From: Legionella sheltonii
GTDB lineage: Bacteria > Pseudomonadota > Gammaproteobacteria > Legionellales > Legionellaceae
Assembly (NCBI RefSeq): GCF_026191355.1
Contig: NZ_JAPHOQ010000004.1
Span: 186,001-250,000 of the forward strand
Direction of reading: 5' to 3'
DNA length: 64,000 nt
The position numbers and the translations under genes are program-made. Under the pieces are notes generated by a model. That model did not search any database. It worked only from the letters and a program-made list of their open reading frames with translations, and had not been told where the DNA came from. This document shows, piece by piece, positions 34,937-43,716 of this stretch. How positions within the stretch are numbered: the first letter of the stretch is position 1; every line of letters starts with the position of its first letter.

Positions 34937-36028
34937 ATGAGCCGCATCGTTCTTTTTACATCCGGATTAATTATCATATGGATAGTCGGCTACTTTCTTA
35001 TTGTAGGCAGCCATGTGCTGATTCCTTTGGTCATTGCGGTTTTTATTTGGAATCTTCTCAATACCATCAGTAATATCATTCAGCAAATACCAAAGTTAGG
35101 CGCCCTTCTGCCCAATTGGCTCAGTATGATTTTTGCATTTACAATCGTTGCTGTTTTAGTTTTTGTTTTTATTAATATCATTACCAATAATGTAAATAAT
35201 GTCATCGCAGCTTCAGGTCGCTATCAAGAACATTTATTAACCATTTCTAACGACATTGATCGAAAATTTCATATTGAACTGTTAGCAAGTATTAACAGCA
35301 TGATCAAGACCCTAAACCTGCAAACCATTATTGTGAATGTTTATGGAGTATTCACTACTTTAGCAAGTTCAACCGTACTCATTTTATTGTATGTGGCTTT
35401 TTTGTTTGTGGAGCAGCATTTTTTCCTAAAAAAAATCGATGCCTTGTTCCCTACATTAGAAGGACGCCTACTGATTAACAACATCATTATTCACATTGTT
35501 AATAACACCCAGACATACTTGGGTTTGAAATCCATTTTGAGTATCAGCACTGCCATTGCCAGTTGGATTATTATGAAGTGGGTTGGATTAGATTTCGCGG
35601 AATTTTGGGCTCTGCTTATCTTTTTCCTCAATTTTATTCCCAATATTGGCGCGATTATCGCGATTGCCTTCCCAGCCTCACTTGCGATTGTCCAATTTAC
35701 CGGATGGATTCCTTTTACTGAAATCATTATAGGCTTAGGCGCAGTTCAATTTGTTGTAGGAAATTTAATTGAGCCACGTTACTTAAGTAACTCATTGAAT
35801 CTAAGTCCCTTAGTCATCTTAATTGCTTTAGCAGTTTGGGGTGCGATATGGGGAATATTAGGCATGTTTCTCTCAGTGCCTATTACCGTAATGATGATGA
35901 TTATCTTTGCTCATTTTGAAAAAACCCGCCCTATAGCGATTCTTTTATCTCGAGATGGGGACGTCTTTAAAACCTATGAACTGTTACCTATGGAAAATTT
36001 ACCCGAACAAGATTGGATTCAATATTAG
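34937..36028 (+). CDS. AI-2E family membrane protein (PerM/YdiK-like)
   Basis: This 363-residue protein has about eight hydrophobic spans: two close at the N-terminus, a large soluble section (about 90-150) between spans 3 and 4, then a cluster at the C-terminal half. The family signature appears as LIFFLNFIPNIGAIIAI with G-A-V-Q-F-V-V-G-N-L-I-E-P-R next, and LVILIALAVWGAIWGILGMFLSVPI. Members include TqsA, linked to AI-2 export, and sodium/proton antiporters, so the substrate is open. GGAGTGAG lies before ATG 34937, immediately behind a 17-codon ORF. Confidence 0.9.
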   Translation: MSRIVLFTSGLIIIWIVGYFLIVGSHVLIPLVIAVFIWNLLNTISNIIQQIPKLGALLPNWLSMIFAFTIVAVLVFVFINIITNNVNNVIAASGRYQEHLLTISNDIDRKFHIELLASINSMIKTLNLQTIIVNVYGVFTTLASSTVLILLYVAFLFVEQHFFLKKIDALFPTLEGRLLINNIIIHIVNNTQTYLGLKSILSISTAIASWIIMKWVGLDFAEFWALLIFFLNFIPNIGAIIAIAFPASLAIVQFTGWIPFTEIIIGLGAVQFVVGNLIEPRYLSNSLNLSPLVILIALAVWGAIWGILGMFLSVPITVMMMIIFAHFEKTRPIAILLSRDGDVFKTYELLPMENLPEQDWIQY

Positions 36029-36036
36029 GCGATTTC

Positions 36037-36079
36037 CTTTCCCCCTAGGGAGAAGGCGACCCTTTAGGGCGGATGAGGG
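36037..36079. repeat. Dispersed repeat family B copy
   Basis: CCTTTCCCCCTAGGGAGAAGG hairpin-forming sequence followed by GGGCGGATGAGGG, as at 27012-27055. It lies between the convergent transporter and VOC genes. Confidence 0.6.
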
Positions 36080-36159
36080 CATAATGCAGTGGCCCTCAAC
36101 GTACCCCGCCCAAAATCATGGGAAGGGGAATTTTTAAACCAGCGGCAATAACAAAACCG

Positions 36160-36546
36160 TTACTTACTCTGAGTTTCCCAAAATGCGATGTGAGCACCTG
36201 TAGGATCTTTAATAATTGCAAAACTACCCATATCGCCTACCTGAGTAACTCCTTTTACCTCATGAGCTCCGTTTTGCTTTGATTTTGCCAGAGTATCTGC
36301 AACATTATTCACCAGAATATAAGCCATCCAATGTGGGGGTATTTCTTTTTGTTGATTTGCCGGAATTTGCCACATACCACCAACATCCTTATCTTTAGTT
36401 TGTATCAGCGTATAAGTCATCGTTTCGTCAGAATGGATTTCTTTAAATTGCCAGCCTAGTACTTTGCCATAAAACTCTTTCGCCTTGTGTACATCGGCAG
36501 TAGCTAACTCATTCCAACAGAATTGTCCCATAGAATTTTCTGACAT
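36160..36546 (-). CDS. VOC-family (glyoxalase/bleomycin-resistance fold) protein
   Basis: This 128-residue protein has the paired beta-alpha-beta-beta-beta modules of the VOC superfamily: FCWNELATADVHKAKEFYGKVLGWQF at the N-terminus and a second module around MAYILVNNVADTLAKSKQNGAHEV ending in GSFAIIKDPTGAHIAFWE. Candidate metal ligands are E13 and the C-terminal Glu, but the family is functionally very wide (dioxygenases, isomerases, binding proteins). This branch is similar to 27-kDa-antigen-like glyoxalase proteins that contain one such unit. Single gene with a ribosome site AAAGGAATG. Confidence 0.85.
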   Translation of the reverse strand: MSENSMGQFCWNELATADVHKAKEFYGKVLGWQFKEIHSDETMTYTLIQTKDKDVGGMWQIPANQQKEIPPHWMAYILVNNVADTLAKSKQNGAHEVKGVTQVGDMGSFAIIKDPTGAHIAFWETQSK

Positions 36547-36641
36547 GATTCATTCCTTTTATGATTAGAGGTGTTTGAATAATAGCTTATAATTTATAAA
36601 GATGTTAGAAAGTATGAGCTAAAAAACAAATAACAAGAACG

Positions 36642-37862
36642 TTATCGCCTCATAAGAAATTGAATGACTATTAAAGCGATTATGATTAATAAAGGAGCCA
36701 AGAGAGATAAATTCCCTCTATTAATCGGTTTGGTTCCCGTGTTCACATTAACAGCCAGGCTGTTTAAGTTAGTTGAATCATAAAAAGTATCTTTATCGAC
36801 AATAATTGCCTGAGGTGGCAATTGTTCTGATTCCGTTTTAGTACGGTTAGTCTTTTTGACGGCAGTACCTATGGCAAGAAACTCAATTAAGCCATTCCCT
36901 AATTGATACACATAGGTTTTGACCCCCACCACATCATCTGCCCCTATGGCCTGTGCTTCTTCATTGATAATTGCCAAGGCGTTTTCACGGGCTTGATAAA
37001 TCAACCGCGTCAGCTCATTAATTTCTCCGCGGACAAATGCTTTAATTGCAGAGGTAATTCCACCTACTAATCCTAGAGAATAAACCGATGTACCCAAAAG
37101 TAACTTCATAGGAGCATAACCTAAACGCGCCATATTCCACATTTCAACATTCGTCATGTCACTAGTAACTACATCATTATCCATAGCCGTGATTAATTGC
37201 GGATTTTGCGAAGCAGTTCCTATCATCAGCATTTCACTGACGCCACCAAATGGAAGAACGGTTGTCTTAATACCCAGTACTGCGTTCGCTTTATATTGTC
37301 GCGCATGGGCGATAATACGATTTAAGGCCAAGTGCCTGGTTTTATTGAAAATATCAGAGTACTCCTTGATTTCACCCCGAGCCAACGTTTTTAAACTGCC
37401 AATTATCCCTCGGCCTAAGCCCATAGAATAGGCTACATTGCCAAAAGCAAAACAAATTGGTTTGTATCCGGCATCAAGCTGGGCATATAATTCCTGCCCA
37501 TCTGCTGAAGTTGAAAACTTGTTCTTATCAGCCCCGCTGTCAGCATAAATCACCGAACCTATTGATAAAAATTCAATATTGGCTCCATGCATTATTAATT
37601 GGCTGGTGACTCCAGTGATCCCTGTTGCATTTTTGCTAACAGCCTCCTCTAACATTCGCTTATATGCGGTTTCCCTACCCTCTTCTATAAGTGAAGTAAT
37701 CTGCGTTAACTCACCACCTAATATCGCTTTAAAACCAGAACCGACACTGCCTATAACCCCCAAAGAATGAACACTATTTCCAACAACTATAGTTCCCGGA
37801 GAGTAATTTTTAAGCTGTAAACAATATATTTCATTCCCAGATAATCCAGTTGTAACAGCCAT
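36642..37862 (-). CDS. Three tandem YbjQ-like domains with a C-terminal membrane anchor
   Basis: This 406-residue protein contains three copies of the YbjQ (UPF0145, putative heavy-metal-binding) domain. The copies cover about residues 8-107 (GTIVVGNSVHSLGVIGSVG...GITGV...IEFLSIGSVI), 130-225 (AFGNVAYSMGLGRGIIG...AVLGI...SEMLMIGTAS) and 245-345 (LLGTSVYSLGLVGGITS...DVVGV...IEFLAIGTAV). A linker and one membrane span (about 384-403) follow. Standard YbjQ proteins have one domain of about 105 residues and assemble as pentamers, so a fused triple copy held at the membrane is unusual. Topology predicts the domains in the cytoplasm with a short C-terminal tail. Confidence 0.85.
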   Translation of the reverse strand: MAVTTGLSGNEIYCLQLKNYSPGTIVVGNSVHSLGVIGSVGSGFKAILGGELTQITSLIEEGRETAYKRMLEEAVSKNATGITGVTSQLIMHGANIEFLSIGSVIYADSGADKNKFSTSADGQELYAQLDAGYKPICFAFGNVAYSMGLGRGIIGSLKTLARGEIKEYSDIFNKTRHLALNRIIAHARQYKANAVLGIKTTVLPFGGVSEMLMIGTASQNPQLITAMDNDVVTSDMTNVEMWNMARLGYAPMKLLLGTSVYSLGLVGGITSAIKAFVRGEINELTRLIYQARENALAIINEEAQAIGADDVVGVKTYVYQLGNGLIEFLAIGTAVKKTNRTKTESEQLPPQAIIVDKDTFYDSTNLNSLAVNVNTGTKPINRGNLSLLAPLLIIIALIVIQFLMRR

Positions 37863-37982
37863 AATCTAATCCTTAAAATTACAATTTTATATACATAGTT
37901 TAGAGTATTTTTGTAGTATATAGAGTCTATTTGCATTCTACTTTTTTAGCTCAAATGACGTGCTCTTAGGACACTGCCCCCA

Positions 37983-38066
37983 CGTCATCCCGAGTCCAGC
38001 GAGGGCTCCTCATGATGTGGCACAGGGTATTGCGATGGGAAATCCCATGTTGGACTTGGGATGACG
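37983..38066. repeat. Dispersed palindrome family A, full copy
   Basis: Starts CGTCATCCCGAGTCCAGCGA and ends TTGGGATGACG, giving an 84-base imperfect palindrome. It lies in the divergent interval between the YbjQ-type gene and the 38138 gene. Confidence 0.7.
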
Positions 38067-38137
38067 AGGTACTGTTGTAAAAATTTCAGGGTGCGCGAAA
38101 TCATTTTTTAATGCCTATTTAATGGAGTAAATGAGTT

Positions 38138-38926
38138 TTGAACCGTATTAAAATTAAAATTGTTTTTTGCATTCTTACTGCAACTCCATTTACTGCAATT
38201 GCCGATAATGATATTTGTTCTGATTTATTAAATATTATAAGTGCTCCGAGTAATGTGAATAGCCCTTGTTCCATTCCCTTTAAAAAGGTATTCACTGAAT
38301 TAAACTACATTGATCAACAATTGCCTTATCATGCAGGTGTCCAACAAAATGTTCCTAATGCGAATATTCGTATGGGTTTACCAGCAAATAATGAACTTTT
38401 TGTTCTTCCATCCACCTACATTGATCAAAAAACTTTTCCAGGAACAGGAAGTACGGATATTCGCTTTGGTTTAAAACACACCATCACCTATAAAAATGAT
38501 TGGGTCTTTGCGTTGCAAGGAATTGCCGATACGCCGACTGGAAGTGCTGCTTATGGCAGCAATCACTGGGGTATCACCTTCAATGGGATTGCCTACTATG
38601 AATTTAACGATCAATTGAGCATTACCGGACAACTGGGTATAAGCAGACTCAGTGATCCCAAACTGAGTGGCGGCAATTATTTCAATACAATCAACCCTGA
38701 TATTTCTTTGGGTTTCTCACCAAGTGCCAAAGTTTCTCTTTATGTAGAGGTCTATGGTCAAAGTAAAATTAGCGCGAATCAAAGTGCAGGCTTTAACTTT
38801 GATGGGGGCATCTTATTTCTAGCACTCCCTAATACTGTATTGAATCTCAGTGGAGGACAACAATTATACAATTATTTAGGTGGTTTTATGCATTACGTCA
38901 ATTTGGGCATTGCTGTCATGTTGTAA
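38138..38926 (+). CDS. Outer-membrane beta-barrel protein (phenol-degradation MetA-like family)
   Basis: This 262-residue protein starts at TTG 38138, with GGAG 11 bases before it; no ATG in this frame fits better. A signal peptide (about 1-22, ending AIADN) precedes a chain of alternating beta strands typical of a barrel: ANIRMGLPANNELFVLPS, TDIRFGLKHTITYKNDWVFALQG, NHWGITFNGIAYYEFNDQLSITGQLG, NPDISLGFSPSAKVSLYVEVYG and LDGGILFLALPN-like ends. The pattern resembles the Phenol_MetA_deg family of small transporters. The ligand is unknown. An N-terminal disulfide is possible (C24...C43). Confidence 0.75.
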   Translation: MNRIKIKIVFCILTATPFTAIADNDICSDLLNIISAPSNVNSPCSIPFKKVFTELNYIDQQLPYHAGVQQNVPNANIRMGLPANNELFVLPSTYIDQKTFPGTGSTDIRFGLKHTITYKNDWVFALQGIADTPTGSAAYGSNHWGITFNGIAYYEFNDQLSITGQLGISRLSDPKLSGGNYFNTINPDISLGFSPSAKVSLYVEVYGQSKISANQSAGFNFDGGILFLALPNTVLNLSGGQQLYNYLGGFMHYVNLGIAVML

Positions 38927-38929
38927 TCG

Positions 38930-39045
38930 GGTCTGTTCGTCCTCCCGAGTACATCGAGGGATTTCCGATCATCACACCGAGCTACTGCGGGGAGTTCCCT
39001 CATTGCGCTCGGGATGACGCGGCGGGGGAAATGGACGAACAGACC
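38930..39045. repeat. Nested inverted repeat containing a family A palindrome
   Basis: GGTCTGTTCGTCC (38930-38942) and GGACGAACAGACC (39033-39045) are perfect 13-bp inverted ends around a family A palindrome (CCTCCCGAGTACATCGAGGG...GCGCTCGGGATGACG). The unit starts 4 bases after one gene and ends exactly at the stop codon of the next, convergent gene, so it may serve as a two-way terminator or be a MITE-like insertion. Confidence 0.65.
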
Positions 39046-40539
39046 TTAAGCAAATACCAAAGTTGTTTGTTCCGATTCATCCTGATTTAAAAGGCGATAA
39101 ACATCTTGAGTATCGTTTTTAATATCATGTTGTTTTTGATACACATCGTATAATCGATAAGCCACATAGAGACAGGTTAAACCCAAAGCAACTGGCCAAG
39201 ATGCTGCGGCTGCAGTAATAATAAAGGCGATTCCTCCCACATTAAAAGCTAAGGTTTTCCAAAATTCAAGACAATTTTTGTCGCATTCAGCATTCAATTT
39301 TTTTAAAAGTTGGTGATGATGTTCATCATCTAGAACTGCACCATTTGCCAATTCACGCCGTACCGCAATTAAAGATTTTTGATATTTTTTGTATTCTTCT
39401 GCAGTATTATACATGGCATTACCCAGCAAACTAAACAATGCGAGTCCTGCCAAAGACAGTGGACCTGTGCATAACAAACTGATGGCAAAACAGGTGGCAA
39501 TTAAATTTGCAGCAAGAATGTTGATTGTAAAATAGGTGCATTGAGCCTCCCATTCGTCATTTAACACATCGATTTGTCGTTGAATAACCGCGCGTTCAAA
39601 AGGGGTTGCATCTCTGAGTTGCACCTGTAACTCCTGTAAACGATTTTGATATTTGCTGGCTTCGAAAAGCCATTGAGCTAAATATAAAAGCGTGTCAAAC
39701 GTTAGAAATGCGATGGTTATTACTGAGGCAGCTGATTCTGCAATATGAAAAAACTTATTATAGGTAGTAAGTAACCCGACTACAGACCATACCAAATCAC
39801 TCGCCATAGTAAAGCCACGCTTTTCCAGTTCTTGCTGCAATACTTTTTTTGTTGATAATTCATCATTTATTGCAGACTCGATAATATGCTTCATCAAAAG
39901 AATCATATTAATAAGAAAACGAAGTGCATAGAGAAAAATACCCAAATCCGTAATGGCTTCACGAGATTTATTTAAAAAGTTAATCCCTTCGATAAAGCTG
40001 TACTGATTACCAAGTAACTTATTAAGGTCTTGAATTATTTCAGAAAATGAACTTTTTTGAAGATAAATAATTGCATAGTTTGCAAAACCGCGGCTATAAG
40101 AAAATTGAGAACGGAACGTATTTATATTGCCGAAATATGTACGCAATTTAGAAATACTGGTTAATGAAGACAAATTCGACCGTATTTTCTCTACTATCAA
40201 CTCAGGGAAACCATCAATCGATTTTTGTTTTTGCACAGGAGTTACTTTATAAAGTGTTTCGAGGTCTTGACGAAGTTTTTTAAATTTCTCCAAATCAGAG
40301 CCAACATAATCCAATTGGTAATAAGAAATCAATAAATCGCACAGAAAGTACAAATAAAGGGCTGTAAAATGTTCTTCATTCCAAAGAGATTTATTCGAGA
40401 CAACTATTTGATATAACGATGACAGTTCAGACTTTAATCGATCCAAATTAAAATCTTCTTCTTTAAAAGAAAAATCAATTTTTTTAAATGAATTATTAAA
40501 AAAAGTATGTTTTATGAGACTTATTTTTGTTTTGCCCAT
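39046..40539 (-). CDS. Large membrane-spanning helical protein, unknown function
   Basis: This 497-residue protein has no match I can name. The first 200 residues are soluble and helical. Hydrophobic segments lie near residues 203-222 (FLYALRFLINMILLMKHI), 255-295, 340-385 and 430-455, grouped in pairs like hairpins. Charged helices separate them (RLQELQVQLRDATPFERAVIQRQIDVLNDEWEAQ split at the middle). The tail is NQDESEQTTLVFA, acidic and then hydrophobic. There is no signal peptide. The hairpin-rich architecture is common among Legionella proteins that enter host membranes, but a native membrane role is equally possible. Confidence 0.65.
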   Translation of the reverse strand: MGKTKISLIKHTFFNNSFKKIDFSFKEEDFNLDRLKSELSSLYQIVVSNKSLWNEEHFTALYLYFLCDLLISYYQLDYVGSDLEKFKKLRQDLETLYKVTPVQKQKSIDGFPELIVEKIRSNLSSLTSISKLRTYFGNINTFRSQFSYSRGFANYAIIYLQKSSFSEIIQDLNKLLGNQYSFIEGINFLNKSREAITDLGIFLYALRFLINMILLMKHIIESAINDELSTKKVLQQELEKRGFTMASDLVWSVVGLLTTYNKFFHIAESAASVITIAFLTFDTLLYLAQWLFEASKYQNRLQELQVQLRDATPFERAVIQRQIDVLNDEWEAQCTYFTINILAANLIATCFAISLLCTGPLSLAGLALFSLLGNAMYNTAEEYKKYQKSLIAVRRELANGAVLDDEHHHQLLKKLNAECDKNCLEFWKTLAFNVGGIAFIITAAAASWPVALGLTCLYVAYRLYDVYQKQHDIKNDTQDVYRLLNQDESEQTTLVFA

Positions 40540-40743
40540 AAAAAATCATTCAGGTGAAGTGAGATGAATGGCTCAATTGTACTACGAGTTACCAAAAACA
40601 GCTTAAAACAATAGTGTTAAGTTTCTGAAAAAAAATAGTTAAAAATAGAAAAAATGCTGCAAACTCGAAATCAAGGAAAAAAATTTAAGAACAGAAGTCC
40701 CCCCTTTTTTTTCTAAAAACTAATTGATACACTCACTGCCCAA

Positions 40744-41952
40744 ATGTCCATAATCCGAGATATAAAGTTGATTCTTGATGCAAGTAATTCATCTGATTTT
40801 AACGAAATGAATTCATCAAAAAAAGAGAAAGTAGTTATTATCATTCCAACCTATAATGAAGCGTCAGTCATTCAAACGACAATAGAACAAGTTTTTGCAT
40901 CGGTAGAGACAACAGCGCGCTATGAAATACATATTTTAATTTTTGATAGTGACTCTACAGATAACACCCAACAAATCGTTGCTGCATTACAAAATAATTA
41001 TCCAAATTTACATTTATGCAACGAAAAAACAAAATCCGGGCTTGGCTCTGCTTATTTGCAAGCCATGAATTATGCTTTAACCTCTCTGGATGCTGATATT
41101 ATTTTTGAATTTGATGCCGATCTTTCCCATCAGCCCAAGTACATTCTCCCTATGTTGGACATGTTGCAAACCTGTGATTGTGTATTGGGCAGCCGTTATG
41201 TAAAAGGCGGCAGCATTCCTAAGGATTGGGAATTTCATCGTAAGTTATTCTCTATCTTAGGTAATTATGTTGCTAGAGCCGTTCTTACTCCTAAGTATAA
41301 GGATTTTACTAGCGGTTTTCGGGCTACTCGACGACAACAGCTTTTAAAAATTCTACCTCGTAGCTTCCTTACGAATCATTACGCATATAAAATACAACTG
41401 TTATGGCTTTTGCATAAAAACAAAGCAAAAATTCGTGAATATCCCATTGATTTTATCGATCGAAATGAAGGATACAGCAAACTACCTAAAAACAGCATTG
41501 TTGATTCATTACGCGTTGTTTTTACACTACGGTATCATGAAATCAGACGCTATTTAAAAATGTGCCTTGTTGGCTCTTTGGGTATCGCTGTACAATTTAT
41601 TACTTATAATATACTGCGTGAATATTTTCAATTTTCTCCTTTTCAAGCCGCACAAATTGCAGTATGTGCAGCAATTATTAATAATTTTATTCTGAATAAT
41701 AAAATTACTTTTGCTGACAAAAATAAAACAGCTTGGTCGTTAAAATTAAAACGTCTGCTCCTATTTACCCTTTACTCAGTTTTTATTATTAACCTGCAAA
41801 GTTTTTGGCTGCGGTTTGGTATCCTTTGTTTTGGTGAGGGACCCTTGCGAGAAAATATCATCATGGGTGCAGGCATAGGTTTAATGTCACTATTAAATTA
41901 CTATGCTTATTCTCGTCATATATGGGCAGAAAAATTTGTTCATAGTCATTAA
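40744..41952 (+). CDS. Polyprenol-phosphate glycosyltransferase (DPM1-like) fused to a GtrA domain
   Basis: The N-terminal 240 residues are a GT2 enzyme: VIIIPTYNEASVIQTTIEQVF, ILIFDSDSTDNT, FEFDADLSHQPKYI (the DxD), LGSRYVKGG and DFTSGFRATRR. That matches dolichol-phosphate mannose synthase-type proteins that load a sugar onto a lipid phosphate. Residues about 265-400 are a GtrA domain with four spans (LVGSLGIAVQFITYN...NNKITFA). Together they would make and possibly flip a lipid-linked sugar for use outside the inner membrane. The next gene, an ArnT/PMT-like transferase starting 77 bases later, is the likely consumer. Confidence 0.88.
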   Translation: MSIIRDIKLILDASNSSDFNEMNSSKKEKVVIIIPTYNEASVIQTTIEQVFASVETTARYEIHILIFDSDSTDNTQQIVAALQNNYPNLHLCNEKTKSGLGSAYLQAMNYALTSLDADIIFEFDADLSHQPKYILPMLDMLQTCDCVLGSRYVKGGSIPKDWEFHRKLFSILGNYVARAVLTPKYKDFTSGFRATRRQQLLKILPRSFLTNHYAYKIQLLWLLHKNKAKIREYPIDFIDRNEGYSKLPKNSIVDSLRVVFTLRYHEIRRYLKMCLVGSLGIAVQFITYNILREYFQFSPFQAAQIAVCAAIINNFILNNKITFADKNKTAWSLKLKRLLLFTLYSVFIINLQSFWLRFGILCFGEGPLRENIIMGAGIGLMSLLNYYAYSRHIWAEKFVHSH

Positions 41953-42029
41953 AGGTAGTGCTGTTCATGATTCGGAATCGGCAGGGGATCAGTTCATCCC
42001 ATGTCCAAAGTGGAAGGAATAGACTCGGC

Positions 42030-43463
42030 ATGTCCAAAAGCAAGGTAATTTCAGGAGACTTCTTTAATTTGCAAAAAATTTATCCCTATCTCATTCTTTA
42101 TTTTATCCTTTTACTGTTGATAGCACCAATAAACATCTTGTCGCTTGATACTTTTTATTATTGGGATTGGAGCCGACACCTCGCCTTATCCTATTATGAC
42201 GGCTCTCCAATGATTGCTTATTTTATTAGGCTTTCAACTTCATTATTTGGCCATAATCTCTTTGCTTTGTGTTTTGTGGGCATTATCATAACTGCAGTCA
42301 CATGTGGCATTATTTATAAATGCGGCCGATTTTTTTTATCCCACGAAGCAAGCTGCATCGCAATGCTGTCATGGCTCTTTTCACCGCTAGTCACCCGCGA
42401 TATTTTGAAACAAACTACCTATGACACCCCGCTTATTTTATTTTGGGCATTCACCCTTTATTACACTATTAAATTTATCCAAACGAGTAAAACAAGGGAT
42501 CTCTATTTAATAGGGATCAGTGCCGGACTGATGATGCTATCCAAATACACGGGCATTGTTTTAATTCTTTCGCTACTCATTTTTTTAATTTCCACTCCGT
42601 ACCGTTCAATTTTTAAAACAAAACATTTTTATTTTGCTATTTTTCTTGCCATCATTATTTTTAGCCCGGTTATTTTCTGGAATTATCAAAATCACTGGCA
42701 ATCATTTATTTACCAGTTAACCACCCACAAACTCAATCTTTCAACGTCCCCTTTTCTCCATACAATCAAAACCTTTTCCAGCATATTTGTTCCATCCTTG
42801 AACATTATGCTTCTTCCTCCCTTTTTTGTGCGAAATAAAGAGTTGGATGAGAAAAAAGCACTGATGGTGAAGTTATGTCGGATTATTTGTTTCACTTTCC
42901 TCGGTTTTTACTTATATACAGCAAGCAAAGCGGAGATTAGAGATTTTTGGCTTACACCTTATTTAATGAGCAGCGCGCTTTTATTAGGATATGGATTCAC
43001 CACATTTCATTACCGAAAATTGGCAATGGCTTTGATCGCTTTCTATGCCGTAATTAGTCTTTTTGTTTTAATTGACAATACGTCAAAATTTAATTTATTC
43101 AACTCAAAAAAACTTGTTTTCTATCATTTAATTCAAAAATTTAATGCTACAAACCCTAAATTACCGGACACAATTTTCACTTCCGGCTGGTTTGCAGCAC
43201 GCATGCTCTTTTTCCTGCACAACAAACCTACCATTTATACTTTAGGCTGTGGCACCGCAAAAAATCAATATGCATTATGGGGTAATGACATCAATCAACG
43301 AATTACAGACAAAACATTAAAAGAGGCGATCTATATTGATCGCTATGACAGGTCAATTTGTTTGGAAAAATATTTTGATCATTGTCAAAAGCTACCTACC
43401 ACTACTTATACTTTTAGGCATAAGCAATATGCACTTTATGTGTATCAATGTAAAAATTTTTAG
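42030..43463 (+). CDS. ArnT/PMT-like integral-membrane glycosyltransferase
   Basis: This 477-residue protein has about ten membrane spans. The first periplasmic loop contains LDTFYYWDWSRHLALSYYDGSPMIAYFIRL, with the acidic D-E/D-type motif (here near DTFYYWDW and YYDGSPM) of family GT39/GT83 enzymes such as ArnT. These take a sugar from a polyprenyl-phosphate donor and add it to lipid A, protein or other acceptors in the periplasm. The start is set at ATG 42030, with AAGGAAT about 10 bases before it; GTG 41958 and ATG 41967 are alternatives. It follows the DPM1-GtrA gene in the same direction, consistent with a two-step donor-transfer pathway. Confidence 0.85.
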   Translation: MSKSKVISGDFFNLQKIYPYLILYFILLLLIAPINILSLDTFYYWDWSRHLALSYYDGSPMIAYFIRLSTSLFGHNLFALCFVGIIITAVTCGIIYKCGRFFLSHEASCIAMLSWLFSPLVTRDILKQTTYDTPLILFWAFTLYYTIKFIQTSKTRDLYLIGISAGLMMLSKYTGIVLILSLLIFLISTPYRSIFKTKHFYFAIFLAIIIFSPVIFWNYQNHWQSFIYQLTTHKLNLSTSPFLHTIKTFSSIFVPSLNIMLLPPFFVRNKELDEKKALMVKLCRIICFTFLGFYLYTASKAEIRDFWLTPYLMSSALLLGYGFTTFHYRKLAMALIAFYAVISLFVLIDNTSKFNLFNSKKLVFYHLIQKFNATNPKLPDTIFTSGWFAARMLFFLHNKPTIYTLGCGTAKNQYALWGNDINQRITDKTLKEAIYIDRYDRSICLEKYFDHCQKLPTTTYTFRHKQYALYVYQCKNF

Positions 43464-43469
43464 GACACA

Positions 43470-43543
43470 TGTGCAACCGGAATGATAGGTAACACTTTAG
43501 GGCCTAGAAATTTTATTCTGTTATCTATCATTCCGGTTGCACA
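43470..43543. repeat. 24-bp inverted repeat downstream of the ArnT-like gene
   Basis: TGTGCAACCGGAATGATAGG continuing to TAAC (43470-43493) and its complement (43520-43543) match at 23 of 24 positions with a 26-base loop. It begins seven bases after the stop codon. It may work as a terminator hairpin, though no T-tract follows; a family B fragment (43547-43560) is next to it. Confidence 0.7.
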
Positions 43544-43716
43544 GTTAAGGCGGATGAGGGTATTGACTGCGCTAAATGCCTCCTCAACCTGCCCCTCTCA
43601 CCCACAATGAATCACAAAGAATAAAATCTTAGAGTTTACAGTTGCCTCATCTTCTTTTAATGTATTCATCAAATTATGTTACCATCCATGTTATTAGAAC
43701 TTGATAAGGAATATCG

